Source of the DNA: an uncultured Nitrospira sp.
Lineage (GTDB): Bacteria; Nitrospirota; Nitrospiria; Nitrospirales; Nitrospiraceae
Assembly: GCA_902500775.1 (NCBI GenBank)
Contig: CABVRZ010000026.1
Coordinates: 1 to 60,911 of the forward strand
Direction: 5' to 3'
DNA: 60,911 bases
Shown one piece after another: positions 42,710 to 51,478 of the stretch (the stretch's first letter is position 1; every line of letters starts with the position of its first letter). The position numbers and the translations under genes are program-made. The notes beneath the pieces are model-generated. The model saw nothing but the letters and a program-made list of their open reading frames with translations, did no database searches and was not told the origin of the DNA.

Positions 42710-45496
42710 TCAGGCCGCCTTGGGAGGCGCCTGCTGATCATCCGGATTCGGTTCTTGAGCCGTCTGTTCAGTTGCTGCCTCCTGATCACTGGTAGGGAGT
42801 TCGCCGTGCAGAGTGGCCAGCTTTTCTTTTCTCCTTACGGTTCCTTGTAGGGCAGCACCCACAAGACCCGCCATCATCGGCATGGCAAGATCCCTAGCGT
42901 TATCAGGCGCATTGTGTGTTTCCTCAGTGGGCTGCCACGCAACCTGACTTGATTCAGGACGAGCGGAATCCGATGAGTCACGGTCCACCATGGTTCCTTC
43001 CTGCTGGCTCGATGCCGTCGAGGAGTGTCCCTTCCTTTCTGAGCCACCCACTTGCTTCTCAACTCCTTCAAGGGCATGATCCGACAGATTTCGCCCGGGG
43101 GCGAGAATATCGACTGTAGGAGCAGCCGGCAGATCCCACTCAACCGGTTTTCGAAGCTCATTCGGCAACCACAATTCACTCCGGTCACCGTCGCTCTCGA
43201 TACTCGGTGAAGAAGCACGCGGCATCACTGCCTCAGACCACGCAGGACTCTTCTGAAACAGAGAGGCAACCAACGTCTGTTCTCCGCCATCACCTTTCTC
43301 AACCTGAGCCGGGCCTTCGTTCACATTGGTCAGAGTGATGGTAAAGCGCTCGCGATAGCTCGCCCCGCCGCTATCCGTCACCTGCACCGTCAGGTTGTGA
43401 CTGGCCGCATGCTCATAGTTCAGTAACGACCCATCCGCCACCGTAATCACGCCGGTACTGGCATTGATCGCAAACCGCCCGCCCGCCGTATCCGTCAAAC
43501 TGTACGTCTTGGTATCGCGTGCATCGGGATCCGTGCCCGTTACGGTGCCCACGACAGTCCCGGTGCGGGCATTCTCGGCCACGCTGTTGGCCGACAAGCT
43601 CAAGTCCGTCGGGCCTTCGTTCACATTGGTGAGGTTAATCGTAAAGCGCTCGCGATAGCTCGCCCCGCCGCTATCCGTCACCTGCACCGTCAGGTTGTGA
43701 CTGGCCGCATGCTCATAGTTCAGTAACGACCCATCCGCCACCGTAATCACGCCGGTACTGGCATTGATCGCAAACCGCCCGCCCGCCGTATCCGTCAAAC
43801 TGTACGTCTTGGTATCGCGTGCATCGGGATCCGTGCCCGTTACGGTGCCCACGACAGTCCCGGTGCGGGCATTCTCGGCCACGCTGTTGGCCGACAAGCT
43901 CAAGTCCGTCGGGCCTTCGTTCACATTGGTGAGGTTAATCGTAAAGCGCTCGCGATAGCTCGCCCCGCCGCTATCCGTCACCTGCACCGTCAGGTTGTGA
44001 CTGGCCGCATGCTCATAGTTCAGTAACGACCCATCCGCCACCGTAATCACGCCGGTACTGGCATTGATCGCAAACCGCCCGCCCGCCGTATCCGTCAAAC
44101 TGTACGTCTTGGTATCGCGTGCATCGGGATCCGTGCCCGTTACGGTGCCCACGACAGTCCCGGTGCGGGCATTCTCGGCCACGCTGTTGGCCGACAAGCT
44201 CAAGTCCGTGGGAGCTTGATTCACCGCTTCGGTGTCATAACTGATTTGCACATTGTCGACAAACAGGCGATCCCCTCCACTCGTCCCTGTCACAATAAAT
44301 TGGATCTTGGTATTTGCCGATGCATAGTCGGAGATATCAAACTTTGCCGTACCACTTCCGGTATTGTCTGCACGTGAGAAGGTCCCACCGTCCAACGTCG
44401 TATAACTTTTTCCACCGTCAGTGGAGATACGGATATCAACACTGCCTCCCTTGTCGAAATCATTCTCATAGTCAAAACTGAGCGTCGCACTGCCCACCCC
44501 GCTCAAATTCACACCACGACTGACGGAAGCTCCAACCTTCTGAGTCTCGATCCGCAACTCCCCCGAGTTGACCTTAATATGCCCACCATTGGCATCGCTC
44601 GCCCCAACATCCACCTCTGACCACTTTGAGGACCACGACTGTGTCCCATCGTTGTTTCCATATGACTTATCCGAGAACGTATCTGCCACGGTCTCGGTTC
44701 CCAATATTCCGGCCCAATTCATCTGCGCATCATAGTCAATGGCCAACGACGTCTCGATTGTTCCCGTACTGACTTCAAATTCCCAATCTCCCCCGAGTGA
44801 GATGCTGCCGGTGAGATCGGTACTGGCTTGCACATCGGCCCCCGTGAGTTCAGCCAGCATGTCCACCGCGGCTTGCCCCACTTCCCCTTGTGCGAACTCA
44901 CACCCATAGACGAGGATATCGGCCTGCTCGGAAAGTGCTTGTTGAATCACCGCCATGTCATCCGCATATTGCGTCGACATCGAGTCCGCATTGAGTACCC
45001 CGGTCCCGAGTTGGAGCTCTCCGGCGCCGCCGTGTGAGATGACATGAATCGCATCAATACCGCTGCGACCAGACAGGGCGTTGGCCATCTGCTCAATGCC
45101 ATCTTGCCCGCCGTCGAGCATAATCACTTCGACGTTCGAATTCATGCCGCTGAGGAGATCCTGGTAGTTCGGAACGGTGGGGTCAACGAACACCACTTCA
45201 CTTCTCGATTCGCCTGGATTATAGGTTGCAATCGCATCGAGTAGACCCTGTGATTCAGCCTGTTCCGCAGACTGACCCTCAGTGTGAGCATCGGACGACA
45301 CCGCCGCCTCGGCCTGCTCTTGTGCGACCTGTTCGGACGCGACTTCGGAAACCGTCGCCGATGCCGCCGCATCGAACATGAGCCGCTGTTCGAGGGAAAC
45401 GAGCGACCCTTTGATGCCCGGCGACGGGACCGAGATCTGCCGGTCCTTTTTCTCACTCGAGTCAGATGAGTTCTTTTTTTTCCCGAATCCAAACAT
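42710..45496 (-). CDS. Large surface protein: DUF4347 domain plus three cadherin-like repeats
   Basis: 928 residues from ATG 45496 (GAGAGGA just upstream). The N-terminal FGKKKNSS and LEQRLMFDAAA (LEPR-like motif) are followed by a DUF4347 domain (about 100-250: VIMLDGGQDGIEQMANAL, IHVISHGGAGELQLG, ADILVYGCEFAQGEVGQAAVD). Then comes a jelly-roll-like segment (about 265-430) and three 100-residue cadherin-like repeats (SLSANSVAENARTGTVVG, ... RFTINLTNVNEGPTD). The C-terminus is low complexity with one hydrophobic stretch (MPMMAGLVGAALQG). LEPR/DUF4347 proteins are surface-attached or type-I-secreted adhesins. The three repeats are near-identical in DNA. Confidence 0.85.
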   Translation of the reverse strand: MFGFGKKKNSSDSSEKKDRQISVPSPGIKGSLVSLEQRLMFDAAASATVSEVASEQVAQEQAEAAVSSDAHTEGQSAEQAESQGLLDAIATYNPGESRSEVVFVDPTVPNYQDLLSGMNSNVEVIMLDGGQDGIEQMANALSGRSGIDAIHVISHGGAGELQLGTGVLNADSMSTQYADDMAVIQQALSEQADILVYGCEFAQGEVGQAAVDMLAELTGADVQASTDLTGSISLGGDWEFEVSTGTIETSLAIDYDAQMNWAGILGTETVADTFSDKSYGNNDGTQSWSSKWSEVDVGASDANGGHIKVNSGELRIETQKVGASVSRGVNLSGVGSATLSFDYENDFDKGGSVDIRISTDGGKSYTTLDGGTFSRADNTGSGTAKFDISDYASANTKIQFIVTGTSGGDRLFVDNVQISYDTEAVNQAPTDLSLSANSVAENARTGTVVGTVTGTDPDARDTKTYSLTDTAGGRFAINASTGVITVADGSLLNYEHAASHNLTVQVTDSGGASYRERFTINLTNVNEGPTDLSLSANSVAENARTGTVVGTVTGTDPDARDTKTYSLTDTAGGRFAINASTGVITVADGSLLNYEHAASHNLTVQVTDSGGASYRERFTINLTNVNEGPTDLSLSANSVAENARTGTVVGTVTGTDPDARDTKTYSLTDTAGGRFAINASTGVITVADGSLLNYEHAASHNLTVQVTDSGGASYRERFTITLTNVNEGPAQVEKGDGGEQTLVASLFQKSPAWSEAVMPRASSPSIESDGDRSELWLPNELRKPVEWDLPAAPTVDILAPGRNLSDHALEGVEKQVGGSERKGHSSTASSQQEGTMVDRDSSDSARPESSQVAWQPTEETHNAPDNARDLAMPMMAGLVGAALQGTVRRKEKLATLHGELPTSDQEAATEQTAQEPNPDDQQAPPKAA
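43311..44210 (-). repeat. Three tandem 300-bp repeats inside the surface protein gene
   Basis: Units 43311-43610, 43611-43910 and 43911-44210 are identical over long stretches; the first (C-terminal) unit differs by a few bases near its start. Such near-identity points to recent amplification or ongoing homogenisation, and the repeat number may vary between strains. Confidence 0.9.
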
Positions 45497-45984
45497 AGGG
45501 ATCCTCTCACCCATCCAGGATGCAACCCCACATCACATATCGGTCGAATACCGTCCCCTCTGAAAGAAATCCATACATGGTTGGACAGGAACGGATCTGA
45601 ACCATCAGAAAGAAACTGATGGCCTGTCTTGCATTCGACTGCAAGTATTGCTCATGCAAAGCCCGTTTCATGATCTACTTCGGACACACACCCGGCTGAT
45701 CCCCCCACTCACTAGTCCTAACCTCACGCCAACATCACCTGGATTTAGCTTGCCCAGAAGACCTAATCACTCACATGCTATTTACATCATAAGCCATTGA
45801 TTATAAATTATTTTACATTTAACTATCGCGTTGTCGTCATGAACCTTGGCCAATTGAATCTCCCCAGACGGCACTCCTCTCCCATGCTCCTTGTTATGGA
45901 CTGGGCCAACTGACACCGGTAGAATGCAAACATCTCCTGACGCCGGTCATCTCAGCAAACTCTAGGCCTTCTGGAGGGTGCCCC
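45497..45984. promoter_or_regulatory. AT-rich divergent regulatory region
   Basis: 488 bp between the surface protein and the DUF3617 gene with no protein-like frame. The core at 45775-45835 is strikingly AT-rich and contains TATAAT on the minus strand (45800-45805). It probably holds the surface protein promoter with a long leader. No clear -35 was found. Confidence 0.4.
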
Positions 45985-46551
45985 ATGAACACAAACCAGT
46001 GGATGCGCGCTCATGTGATCACAATCGTTGGAACGATGATCACCTGCACTCATGTTCTTCTCCTCCCGACACCGGATGCCTCTGCTGAGCCTTTCAATGT
46101 CAAACCCGGCGCATGGGAGATGACCGTTACCACCATGACATCCGGGATGAAGTCTTCGTCAGAACTAGCAACGAAGATGACACCAGCTCAACGAGCTCAA
46201 ATGGAACAGATGAGGAACGCCAGAGAGGGCAAACCCCATACCATGACCGCCCAATCCTGCATTACCACGGATGATCTGAGCCAGGATCGGATCATCAAGG
46301 AAATGGAAGACGAAGACGAGGATACGGCAGTGCAGTGCAAGGTGAAGGTCCTCTCAAAATCCTCGTCCAAACTTGTGCTCGACCAACTGTGCCCCGGTCC
46401 ACCCAGTTCGACCACTCATTTCACCGTCGAAGCAAAAACGACCGAAAGCATCGTGGCAGTCGGAGATCGGAGCGAGACGAGATTGGGCAAGTCTCATATC
46501 GACATTAAAGGGAAGTGGCTCAGCGCTAATTGTGATGGGATCAACGAATAG
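45985..46551 (+). CDS. Exported DUF3617 family protein
   Basis: 188 residues, signal peptide about 8-34 (ASA then EPF). DUF3617 marker: VKPGAWEMTVTTMTSG near the mature N-terminus, later a Cys pair (QSCITTDDL, VQCKV) and the closing beta strands with SHIDIKGKWLSANCDG. GGAGGGTG lies just before ATG 45985. These small periplasmic proteins are common in Proteobacteria and Nitrospirota; no molecular function is established. It stands divergent to the surface protein. Confidence 0.85.
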   Translation: MNTNQWMRAHVITIVGTMITCTHVLLLPTPDASAEPFNVKPGAWEMTVTTMTSGMKSSSELATKMTPAQRAQMEQMRNAREGKPHTMTAQSCITTDDLSQDRIIKEMEDEDEDTAVQCKVKVLSKSSSKLVLDQLCPGPPSSTTHFTVEAKTTESIVAVGDRSETRLGKSHIDIKGKWLSANCDGINE

Positions 46552-46847
46552 AACTCAATGCGCATCCTCTACGTTTACTTTGCGAGAGGTGATCAAGATG
46601 GGACTCATGTCCGTGCTGATTGACAAGCCGCCTCTCCAGAGAACTCCCTTTAACACTGCACAACAATACTCCCCGTCGTGACTTCAACTCAGAACCATAA
46701 GAATACCCTGCCAAGTGGTGCCGTCGAAGCCAACTCTGCAGCCTCTATAACCGAGCGCTTGAGGAACAAGGGCCGTCAGAGTACACTGATTTTCTTCCGT
46801 CGTTCCCAAGCACAGGTACAACTTAATTATCTGAAGGAGATTCTTGC
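46552..46847. other. Non-coding interval before the rhodanese gene
   Basis: About 296 bp, no convincing frame or hairpin with T tract. AAGGAG near 46834 is the ribosome binding site of the next gene. Confidence 0.3.
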
Positions 46848-47315
46848 ATGAAGACCATGAATGCCGCGGCCCTCTTCTCCATCACAGTCCTCATCGGCGC
46901 CTCTCTTTCTCATTCTTCGTCGGCCCTCGCTCAGAGCGGCACACCGACGGTCACGCAGAACGGTCACGCCGTACAGAAACATGTCAAAACCATTGGCATG
47001 GAGGAGTATCGAAAGATCGTCGATCATCCAGGCACAGCACTCATCATTGACGTACGGGAGCCCCAAGAGTATGCGGCCGGGCATGTCCCAGGAGCGATCA
47101 ACATTCCTCGCGGTGTGATCGCCTCCCAAATCTGGAACCATGTTGGATCGTCAGACAAAGCCGACGTTGACCGTCCGATTGTGCTCCAGTGTCAAGCTGG
47201 GAGACGTGCGACCCTCGCAGCTCAAACCCTCAGCGAACTTGGATTCACGCAGACTTCAGCGGTCATTATGAACCTTGATGATTGGCAACAATCCGGCAAT
47301 CCTTTCGTGAAATAG
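46848..47315 (+). CDS. Periplasmic single-domain rhodanese
   Basis: 155 residues. Signal peptide about 6-29 (ALA then QSG). Rhodanese domain about 45-152: IIDVREPQEYAAGHVPGAINIPRG, then the active-site Cys115 in LQCQAGRRA, a normal six-residue loop. Transfers sulfur or handles persulfide in the periplasm; the donor is unknown. AAGGAG precedes ATG 46848. It is followed 37 bp downstream by an ABM-domain gene on the same strand, perhaps cotranscribed. Confidence 0.92.
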   Translation: MKTMNAAALFSITVLIGASLSHSSSALAQSGTPTVTQNGHAVQKHVKTIGMEEYRKIVDHPGTALIIDVREPQEYAAGHVPGAINIPRGVIASQIWNHVGSSDKADVDRPIVLQCQAGRRATLAAQTLSELGFTQTSAVIMNLDDWQQSGNPFVK

Positions 47316-47352
47316 CCCTTCGTCTATTCAGCGTACAACTGTGGGGAAGCCC

Positions 47353-47655
47353 ATGACTGTCGATACCTCGCTCCGTGTGATTGCCCGTGCCCACGCCAAG
47401 CTCGACCATGTGGCACAGGTACGAGAGATCCTGATCGCCTTAGTTGATGCGACTCGTCGAGAACCCGGCTGTCTCAGCTACGAGCTCTTGCAAAACCATG
47501 CCGATGCGACTGAATTCATGTTTGTGGAACGATGGGCAAGTGCTGCAGCAGAACAGGCGCATTTCGTGACGCCCCACCTGTTGGCCACACTGCAGCAGTT
47601 GAGCGGCCTCCTGGCCTCTGAACCTCAGATTTGTCGGTACGGCGTCGTCCGATAG
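47353..47655 (+). CDS. Antibiotic biosynthesis monooxygenase (ABM) domain protein
   Basis: 100 residues. GGGGAAG a few bases before ATG 47353 favours this start over the GTG at 47341. ABM pattern: VIARAHAKLDHVAQVREIL, TRREPGCLSYELLQNHADATEFMFVERWAS and HFVTPHLLATLQQL. These dimeric ferredoxin-like proteins include quinol monooxygenases (YgiN-like) and haem-degrading enzymes; many members have no known substrate. The rhodanese gene upstream gives no clear pathway. Confidence 0.88.
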   Translation: MTVDTSLRVIARAHAKLDHVAQVREILIALVDATRREPGCLSYELLQNHADATEFMFVERWASAAAEQAHFVTPHLLATLQQLSGLLASEPQICRYGVVR

Positions 47656-47766
47656 CCGGCCGCACGTATCGACCGATGGGAGGCCCCCCCCTTGGATGGA
47701 AGCACCCAGACATTCCGCTCACGCAGTCGATCTTGTAAAACCTGACAGGCACGGAGAACCCAGATA

Positions 47767-48774
47767 ATGACACCCGTGACACCAGATACTGAACTTACGC
47801 TCTCATTTCAGAATCAACGAGCTGTCGTGTCTCCGTGGGGCGCATCCTTACGCCGATACCTCTTGATTGATGCAGATGGACGAGAGCTCGATATTGCCTG
47901 GGGCTATTCAGGCGGCAACGGAAAACGAGGGGGACAAGGCGATGTCCTAATCCCCTTTCCTGGCCGTATCGGCAATGGACGGTTCTCCTTTGACGGCCAG
48001 ACATTCCAGCTGGAATGTAATGATAAGGAAGGCCCGAACGCCATTCATGGTTTTGTTCGCAACCTACCTTGGCAAATACAGGAATCTCGTCCGAACCGGA
48101 TCACATTTGAGGTACATCTCGACGCCACAGCGTATGCGGTTCGAGGCTATCCCTTTTCCCTTCGGATCTCGGTGACTTATGAACTGGACGAACAGAGCCT
48201 TAGCTGCAGGTTTTCCGTGACGAACGTTGGTCACGCACCGGCACCAGTGGGCGTGGGGTTTCATCCCTACTTCACCGTCGGCACCAGCAGCATCGACGAA
48301 GCGGAGGCGCAGATCCCCGGCACGGGATTCTTGGAATTCAATGAACGACTCGTACCGACCGGGACCATCTATCCCGTACAGGATACGCCATGGGACTATC
48401 GCCGGTTTCGCCCGATTGCACAACAACGCTTCAACCATTGCTATGTGAACTTGGAGCGTGATGCGAAAGGAATCGCCACGGCCTCGCTTCGCCATGTCCC
48501 AAGCAACCGAACGATCACCATCACAATGGACGAAGCCTTTTCCGCAGTGGTCGTCTATACCGGAGATGCCATCGCGGATGCCCCACGCGCTGCGCTTGCC
48601 ATCGAACCAATGACCTGTGCGAGTGACGCATTCAATCATCCGGACTGGGGGCTCATGCGACTGCATCCTGGCGAAACCTTCTCAGGATGCTGGAGCGTGG
48701 ACGACTCAAGCCGCGGCACGGCGAGAACCCCGAACTCTGGGATCGGAGGAGCCGCTTGTGTTCTGGAAAACTGA
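47767..48774 (+). CDS. Aldose 1-epimerase family protein
   Basis: 335 residues. Motifs of the GalM family: PFPGRIGNGRFSFDGQTF, the catalytic His94 in NAIHGFVR, the second His166 in VGVGFHPYF and the likely base Glu near 284 (LAIEPMTCASDAF). Interconverts the anomers of aldoses. No signal peptide, so cytoplasmic. In this window it is the only clear sugar-metabolism enzyme on the same chromosome stretch as the LamB/ABC sensory operon, but it lies 28 kb away and no link is shown. The C-terminus converges on the HicB-like gene. Confidence 0.92.
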   Translation: MTPVTPDTELTLSFQNQRAVVSPWGASLRRYLLIDADGRELDIAWGYSGGNGKRGGQGDVLIPFPGRIGNGRFSFDGQTFQLECNDKEGPNAIHGFVRNLPWQIQESRPNRITFEVHLDATAYAVRGYPFSLRISVTYELDEQSLSCRFSVTNVGHAPAPVGVGFHPYFTVGTSSIDEAEAQIPGTGFLEFNERLVPTGTIYPVQDTPWDYRRFRPIAQQRFNHCYVNLERDAKGIATASLRHVPSNRTITITMDEAFSAVVVYTGDAIADAPRAALAIEPMTCASDAFNHPDWGLMRLHPGETFSGCWSVDDSSRGTARTPNSGIGGAACVLEN

Positions 48775-48796
48775 CGCACTCGGAAACGAGTACGGT

Positions 48797-49183
48797 TCAG
48801 GCTGCTTTTCGAATGGGAGGAGACTGTCGGCTGGCGAGCTCACGCCAGAGGAGACTAAGCTTAAACTCCACTTCATCGAAGGAATCCCCTTGTGCTGACT
48901 GATCAGGGTATCCCTGCAGATAACCTCGCCACTTATCCTGATCCAGCGAGACGATATAGCGCGGGGTGTCTAGACGTGGGGTATCCTGGCGTGGCCGTTC
49001 CACAACGGATCGTTCGACACGGGGAAGCTCACGGGACGCTTTTGTGAGTTCTTGGCTCATCTGTTGAATCTTCAAGTCCAGTTCCTCGAAGGAGGCTGCC
49101 CGAACTTCTCGCTGCGGATTCCCTTCGGGATACGCAAACCACTTACCCTGCTCTTGGCCAAATACCCAATTGGGTCGTTCCAT
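48797..49183 (-). CDS. Protein with two HicB-like segments
   Basis: 128 residues from ATG 49183. Two segments share a pattern: GKWFAYPEGNPQREVRAASFEELDLKIQQM (about 12-41) and DKWRGYLQGYPDQSAQGDSFDEVEFKLSLL (about 80-109). Both fit the HicB partial RNase-H-like fold (G(x)2Y..G.P....G.SF.E...K). The linker is Arg/Pro-rich and charged. No HicA toxin gene is adjacent. The longer frame to 49276 would overlap the divergent hydrolase start, so the shorter start is preferred; neither has a good ribosome binding site. Role unknown. Confidence 0.6.
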   Translation of the reverse strand: MERPNWVFGQEQGKWFAYPEGNPQREVRAASFEELDLKIQQMSQELTKASRELPRVERSVVERPRQDTPRLDTPRYIVSLDQDKWRGYLQGYPDQSAQGDSFDEVEFKLSLLWRELASRQSPPIRKAA

Positions 49184-49247
49184 AAGGGGCAAGCATAGCG
49201 GAGCCATCACAATCTGACTAGCATTTTTACAATTTGAGCAATTCAAA

Positions 49248-50144
49248 GTGGATCCCTCACTTACCTCTACTACCACAGACTGGTCTTTTGGCTATGTCCC
49301 GGCCAATCAATTATCCTTTCGTGTCGCCATGGCTGGAACCGGAAACCGGCTGGTGCTCTTCCTGCACGGATTCCCTGAATCCGCACTGTCGTGGAGACAT
49401 CAGATTCAACCGCTCGCACAGGCCGGATATCGCGTGTGGGCCCCTGATCTTCGTGGATATGGGGGAACGACACGGCCTGTTGGTCGTGAGACCTACTCGA
49501 TAGAATCGTTGCTGAATGATGTCAGCGGGCTACTAGCTGCCGCGGGCACGCCGGAGGTTATCCTCGTCGGACACGACTGGGGTGGCCTCATCGCCTGGTA
49601 CTATGCCCTACGGCACCCGGACCACCTCAAGGCCCTGGTGATTCTGAACGCCCCCCATCCCGCCTGCTTTGAGCGTGAACTCCGACGCTGGCGACAATTG
49701 CGCCACTCCTGGTACATGGGGGTGTTCCAAATCCCTCGACTTCCTGAAGCCGTCTTGTCTACGCGCCACGGCTACATCGTCGGAAAGATCTTCGAACATA
49801 TGGTGGTTCATCGTGAGCACATGCCTGATGACATCGTGGAATGTTACCGGCGTCAGGCATGCGCGCCAGGTGCTCTCACTGCCATGCTGAACTACTATCG
49901 AGCCGCACTGCATGGCGGAGGGGCGCTGCGCCAACGTACGTTAGGCTATCCCACAATCGAGATGCCCACACTGGTCATCTGGGGACTCCAGGACCAGGCG
50001 CTTGTCAGTCACAATCTCGATGGGCTTGGACATGTTGTGCGTAACCTGACCGTCGTCCGGATGGCCAATGCAGGCCATTTTGTGCATGAAGAGGAGCCAA
50101 ACCGAGTGACGGGAGAGTTGTTGGCCTGGCTGCAGAATCTATAG
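49248..50144 (+). CDS. Alpha/beta hydrolase, epoxide-hydrolase type
   Basis: 298 residues, GTG start. Oxyanion motif HGFPES (40-45), the nucleophile Asp110 in GHDWGG with the lid-facing WYYALRHPDHLKALVILNAPHP, the acid in WGLQDQAL and the catalytic His in NAGHFVHEEEP. An Asp nucleophile with HGFPES is the signature of soluble epoxide hydrolases and haloalkane dehalogenases; the lid here (RRWRQLRHSWYMGVFQIPRLPE) fits epoxide hydrolase. No signal peptide. Substrate not readable. Confidence 0.9.
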   Translation: MDPSLTSTTTDWSFGYVPANQLSFRVAMAGTGNRLVLFLHGFPESALSWRHQIQPLAQAGYRVWAPDLRGYGGTTRPVGRETYSIESLLNDVSGLLAAAGTPEVILVGHDWGGLIAWYYALRHPDHLKALVILNAPHPACFERELRRWRQLRHSWYMGVFQIPRLPEAVLSTRHGYIVGKIFEHMVVHREHMPDDIVECYRRQACAPGALTAMLNYYRAALHGGGALRQRTLGYPTIEMPTLVIWGLQDQALVSHNLDGLGHVVRNLTVVRMANAGHFVHEEEPNRVTGELLAWLQNL

Positions 50145-50304
50145 CCTGATCCCTTGCTCACCCGCACTCCTTTTCCCCGATCCATAGTCCCCTAAATGGC
50201 TTCTGCTTCACAGCTGCAAGTACCACTTCCAATTTTTCCTTCTTCGCACATTCCTACCACCACAAATCGTTGTATTTTCCACCTTACAGGAAATGATCAA
50301 GTTA

Positions 50305-50332
50305 TTGACCAATTAGCCGAACACGATACGAT
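50305..50332 (+). promoter_or_regulatory. Putative sigma70-type promoter of the six-gene operon
   Basis: TTGACC (50305-50310) and TACGAT (50327-50332) with a 16-nt spacer, 57 bp before the first start codon at 50389. The -35 is good and the -10 moderate. Confidence 0.45.
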
Positions 50333-50388
50333 GCAATGACAAGACGTGAGCGGTGTCTTCCCAATCACACAGGGAACCCAGGAAACGA

Positions 50389-50814
50389 ATGTCATCTACC
50401 ACAACTTTGCCTACTGCACAGCCTTCCAATCGATCGACGACGGTGTTGATCGCCATCGCCGGACTGATGCTGGTCGGTTTCATCTATAGCGTGGTGGTAC
50501 GAGACCAACCCGTCTCTTGCCCAAATGAATTAGTCGGCGCCTGGGTCACTACGGCACAAGGATACGAAGAAGGGATGCTGGTGTTTACAAGAACTGGTGT
50601 GTCGTTCAGCGTTGGTTTTGAACACCTGGACGCACAAGCCATGCGGCGCATCGACGTGAGTGCTGAAGGGCCTCGCACATGGTACACGATCGTGTACGGC
50701 AACTCTCGAAGCGATGAACAAACGCTTTCGTTGTATTACCACCCCAAAGATCAGACCATTACCTTCAAGAACCAATCGCACCTTGTCTGGACCAGAAAAG
50801 CGGTGGAGTCATGA
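50389..50814 (+). CDS. Membrane-anchored small protein, first gene of the pseudopilin-kinase operon
   Basis: 141 residues from ATG 50389 (AGGAA 5 nt upstream; a GTG at 50353 is open but unsupported). An N-terminal Ser/Thr/Pro-rich tail of about 20 residues, one transmembrane helix (STTVLIAIAGLMLVGFIYSVVV), then a periplasmic beta-rich domain (ELVGAWVTTAQGYEEGMLVF, YTIVYGNSRSDEQTLSLYY, ITFKNQSHLVWTRK) resembling a small lipocalin-like fold. No family recognised. It overlaps the next gene by 4 bp (ATGA). Its role is likely tied to the operon's sensor. Confidence 0.7.
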   Translation: MSSTTTLPTAQPSNRSTTVLIAIAGLMLVGFIYSVVVRDQPVSCPNELVGAWVTTAQGYEEGMLVFTRTGVSFSVGFEHLDAQAMRRIDVSAEGPRTWYTIVYGNSRSDEQTLSLYYHPKDQTITFKNQSHLVWTRKAVES

Positions 50815-51476
50815 TCCGTCCCTTCCATCGGAGACAGTTATTTGTGCATCCTGTCCAATACTGGTTTGTCGGAACCACGCTGATTTACGTTGCCTGTCTG
50901 TTGATCTTGCTGTATGCCGTGCTCTTCCTGCCGATGGTGCAGCCGCTCTACGACCCTTCCGTGTCCTGGGAACAGCATGCACAGATTGCATCCCAGTTTC
51001 TTGAACTGAATTCGCGGATCTGGCCTTGGCTGATCATCACCTTCCTCGCACTGCTTCTCCACTCCCTGTATTTCATGCACCGTATTGCCGGACCACTGTA
51101 TCGATTCTCCACCCTCTTTCGATCGATCGAAACCGGCGCGCTGCATCAACGAGCACGGTTACGGAAACACGATTACCTCCATCGGGAAGCACAGGCGTTC
51201 AACAATATGTTGGACAGTCTTGAGAATCGAATCAAGGCCATCAATCTCCATTCAGTACTCGTCACCGAAGCCTATGAGGCGGTCGCGAGCCACGTGCAGG
51301 CACAGACGTCTGGACAGATCACGCCTGCGCTGCAGACATTCGATGGAGAGCTCCGCCGATTCAAGGCCTGTTTGACCGACTTCGAGCTGAAGATAGAGAG
51401 CACCCCGGAGCAACAACGCTTCACATTTGATGAGTCCGCTCAGCTGGACGCACTCACGATTAGGAAAGCTGCCTAA
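50811..51476 (+). CDS. Two-pass membrane protein with HAMP-like cytoplasmic part (paralogue 1)
   Basis: 221 residues, ATGA overlap with the preceding gene. TM1 about 17-42, a short periplasmic helix-rich loop with VSWEQHAQIASQFLELNSRIWP, TM2 about 73-91. Then a HAMP-like segment starting HRIAGPLYRFSTLFRSIETGAL and a helical coiled-coil tail without any catalytic domain. It shares this architecture and the MHR(I/V)xxPLYR motif with the next gene. A HAMP without output domain suggests it passes conformational change to another protein, perhaps the hybrid kinase further down. Confidence 0.75.
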   Translation: MIRPFHRRQLFVHPVQYWFVGTTLIYVACLLILLYAVLFLPMVQPLYDPSVSWEQHAQIASQFLELNSRIWPWLIITFLALLLHSLYFMHRIAGPLYRFSTLFRSIETGALHQRARLRKHDYLHREAQAFNNMLDSLENRIKAINLHSVLVTEAYEAVASHVQAQTSGQITPALQTFDGELRRFKACLTDFELKIESTPEQQRFTFDESAQLDALTIRKAA

Positions 51477-51478
51477 TC

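Noticed and set aside
43311-44210. CRISPR array
   Set aside because: The repeats are 300 bp, contiguous and coding; no spacers.
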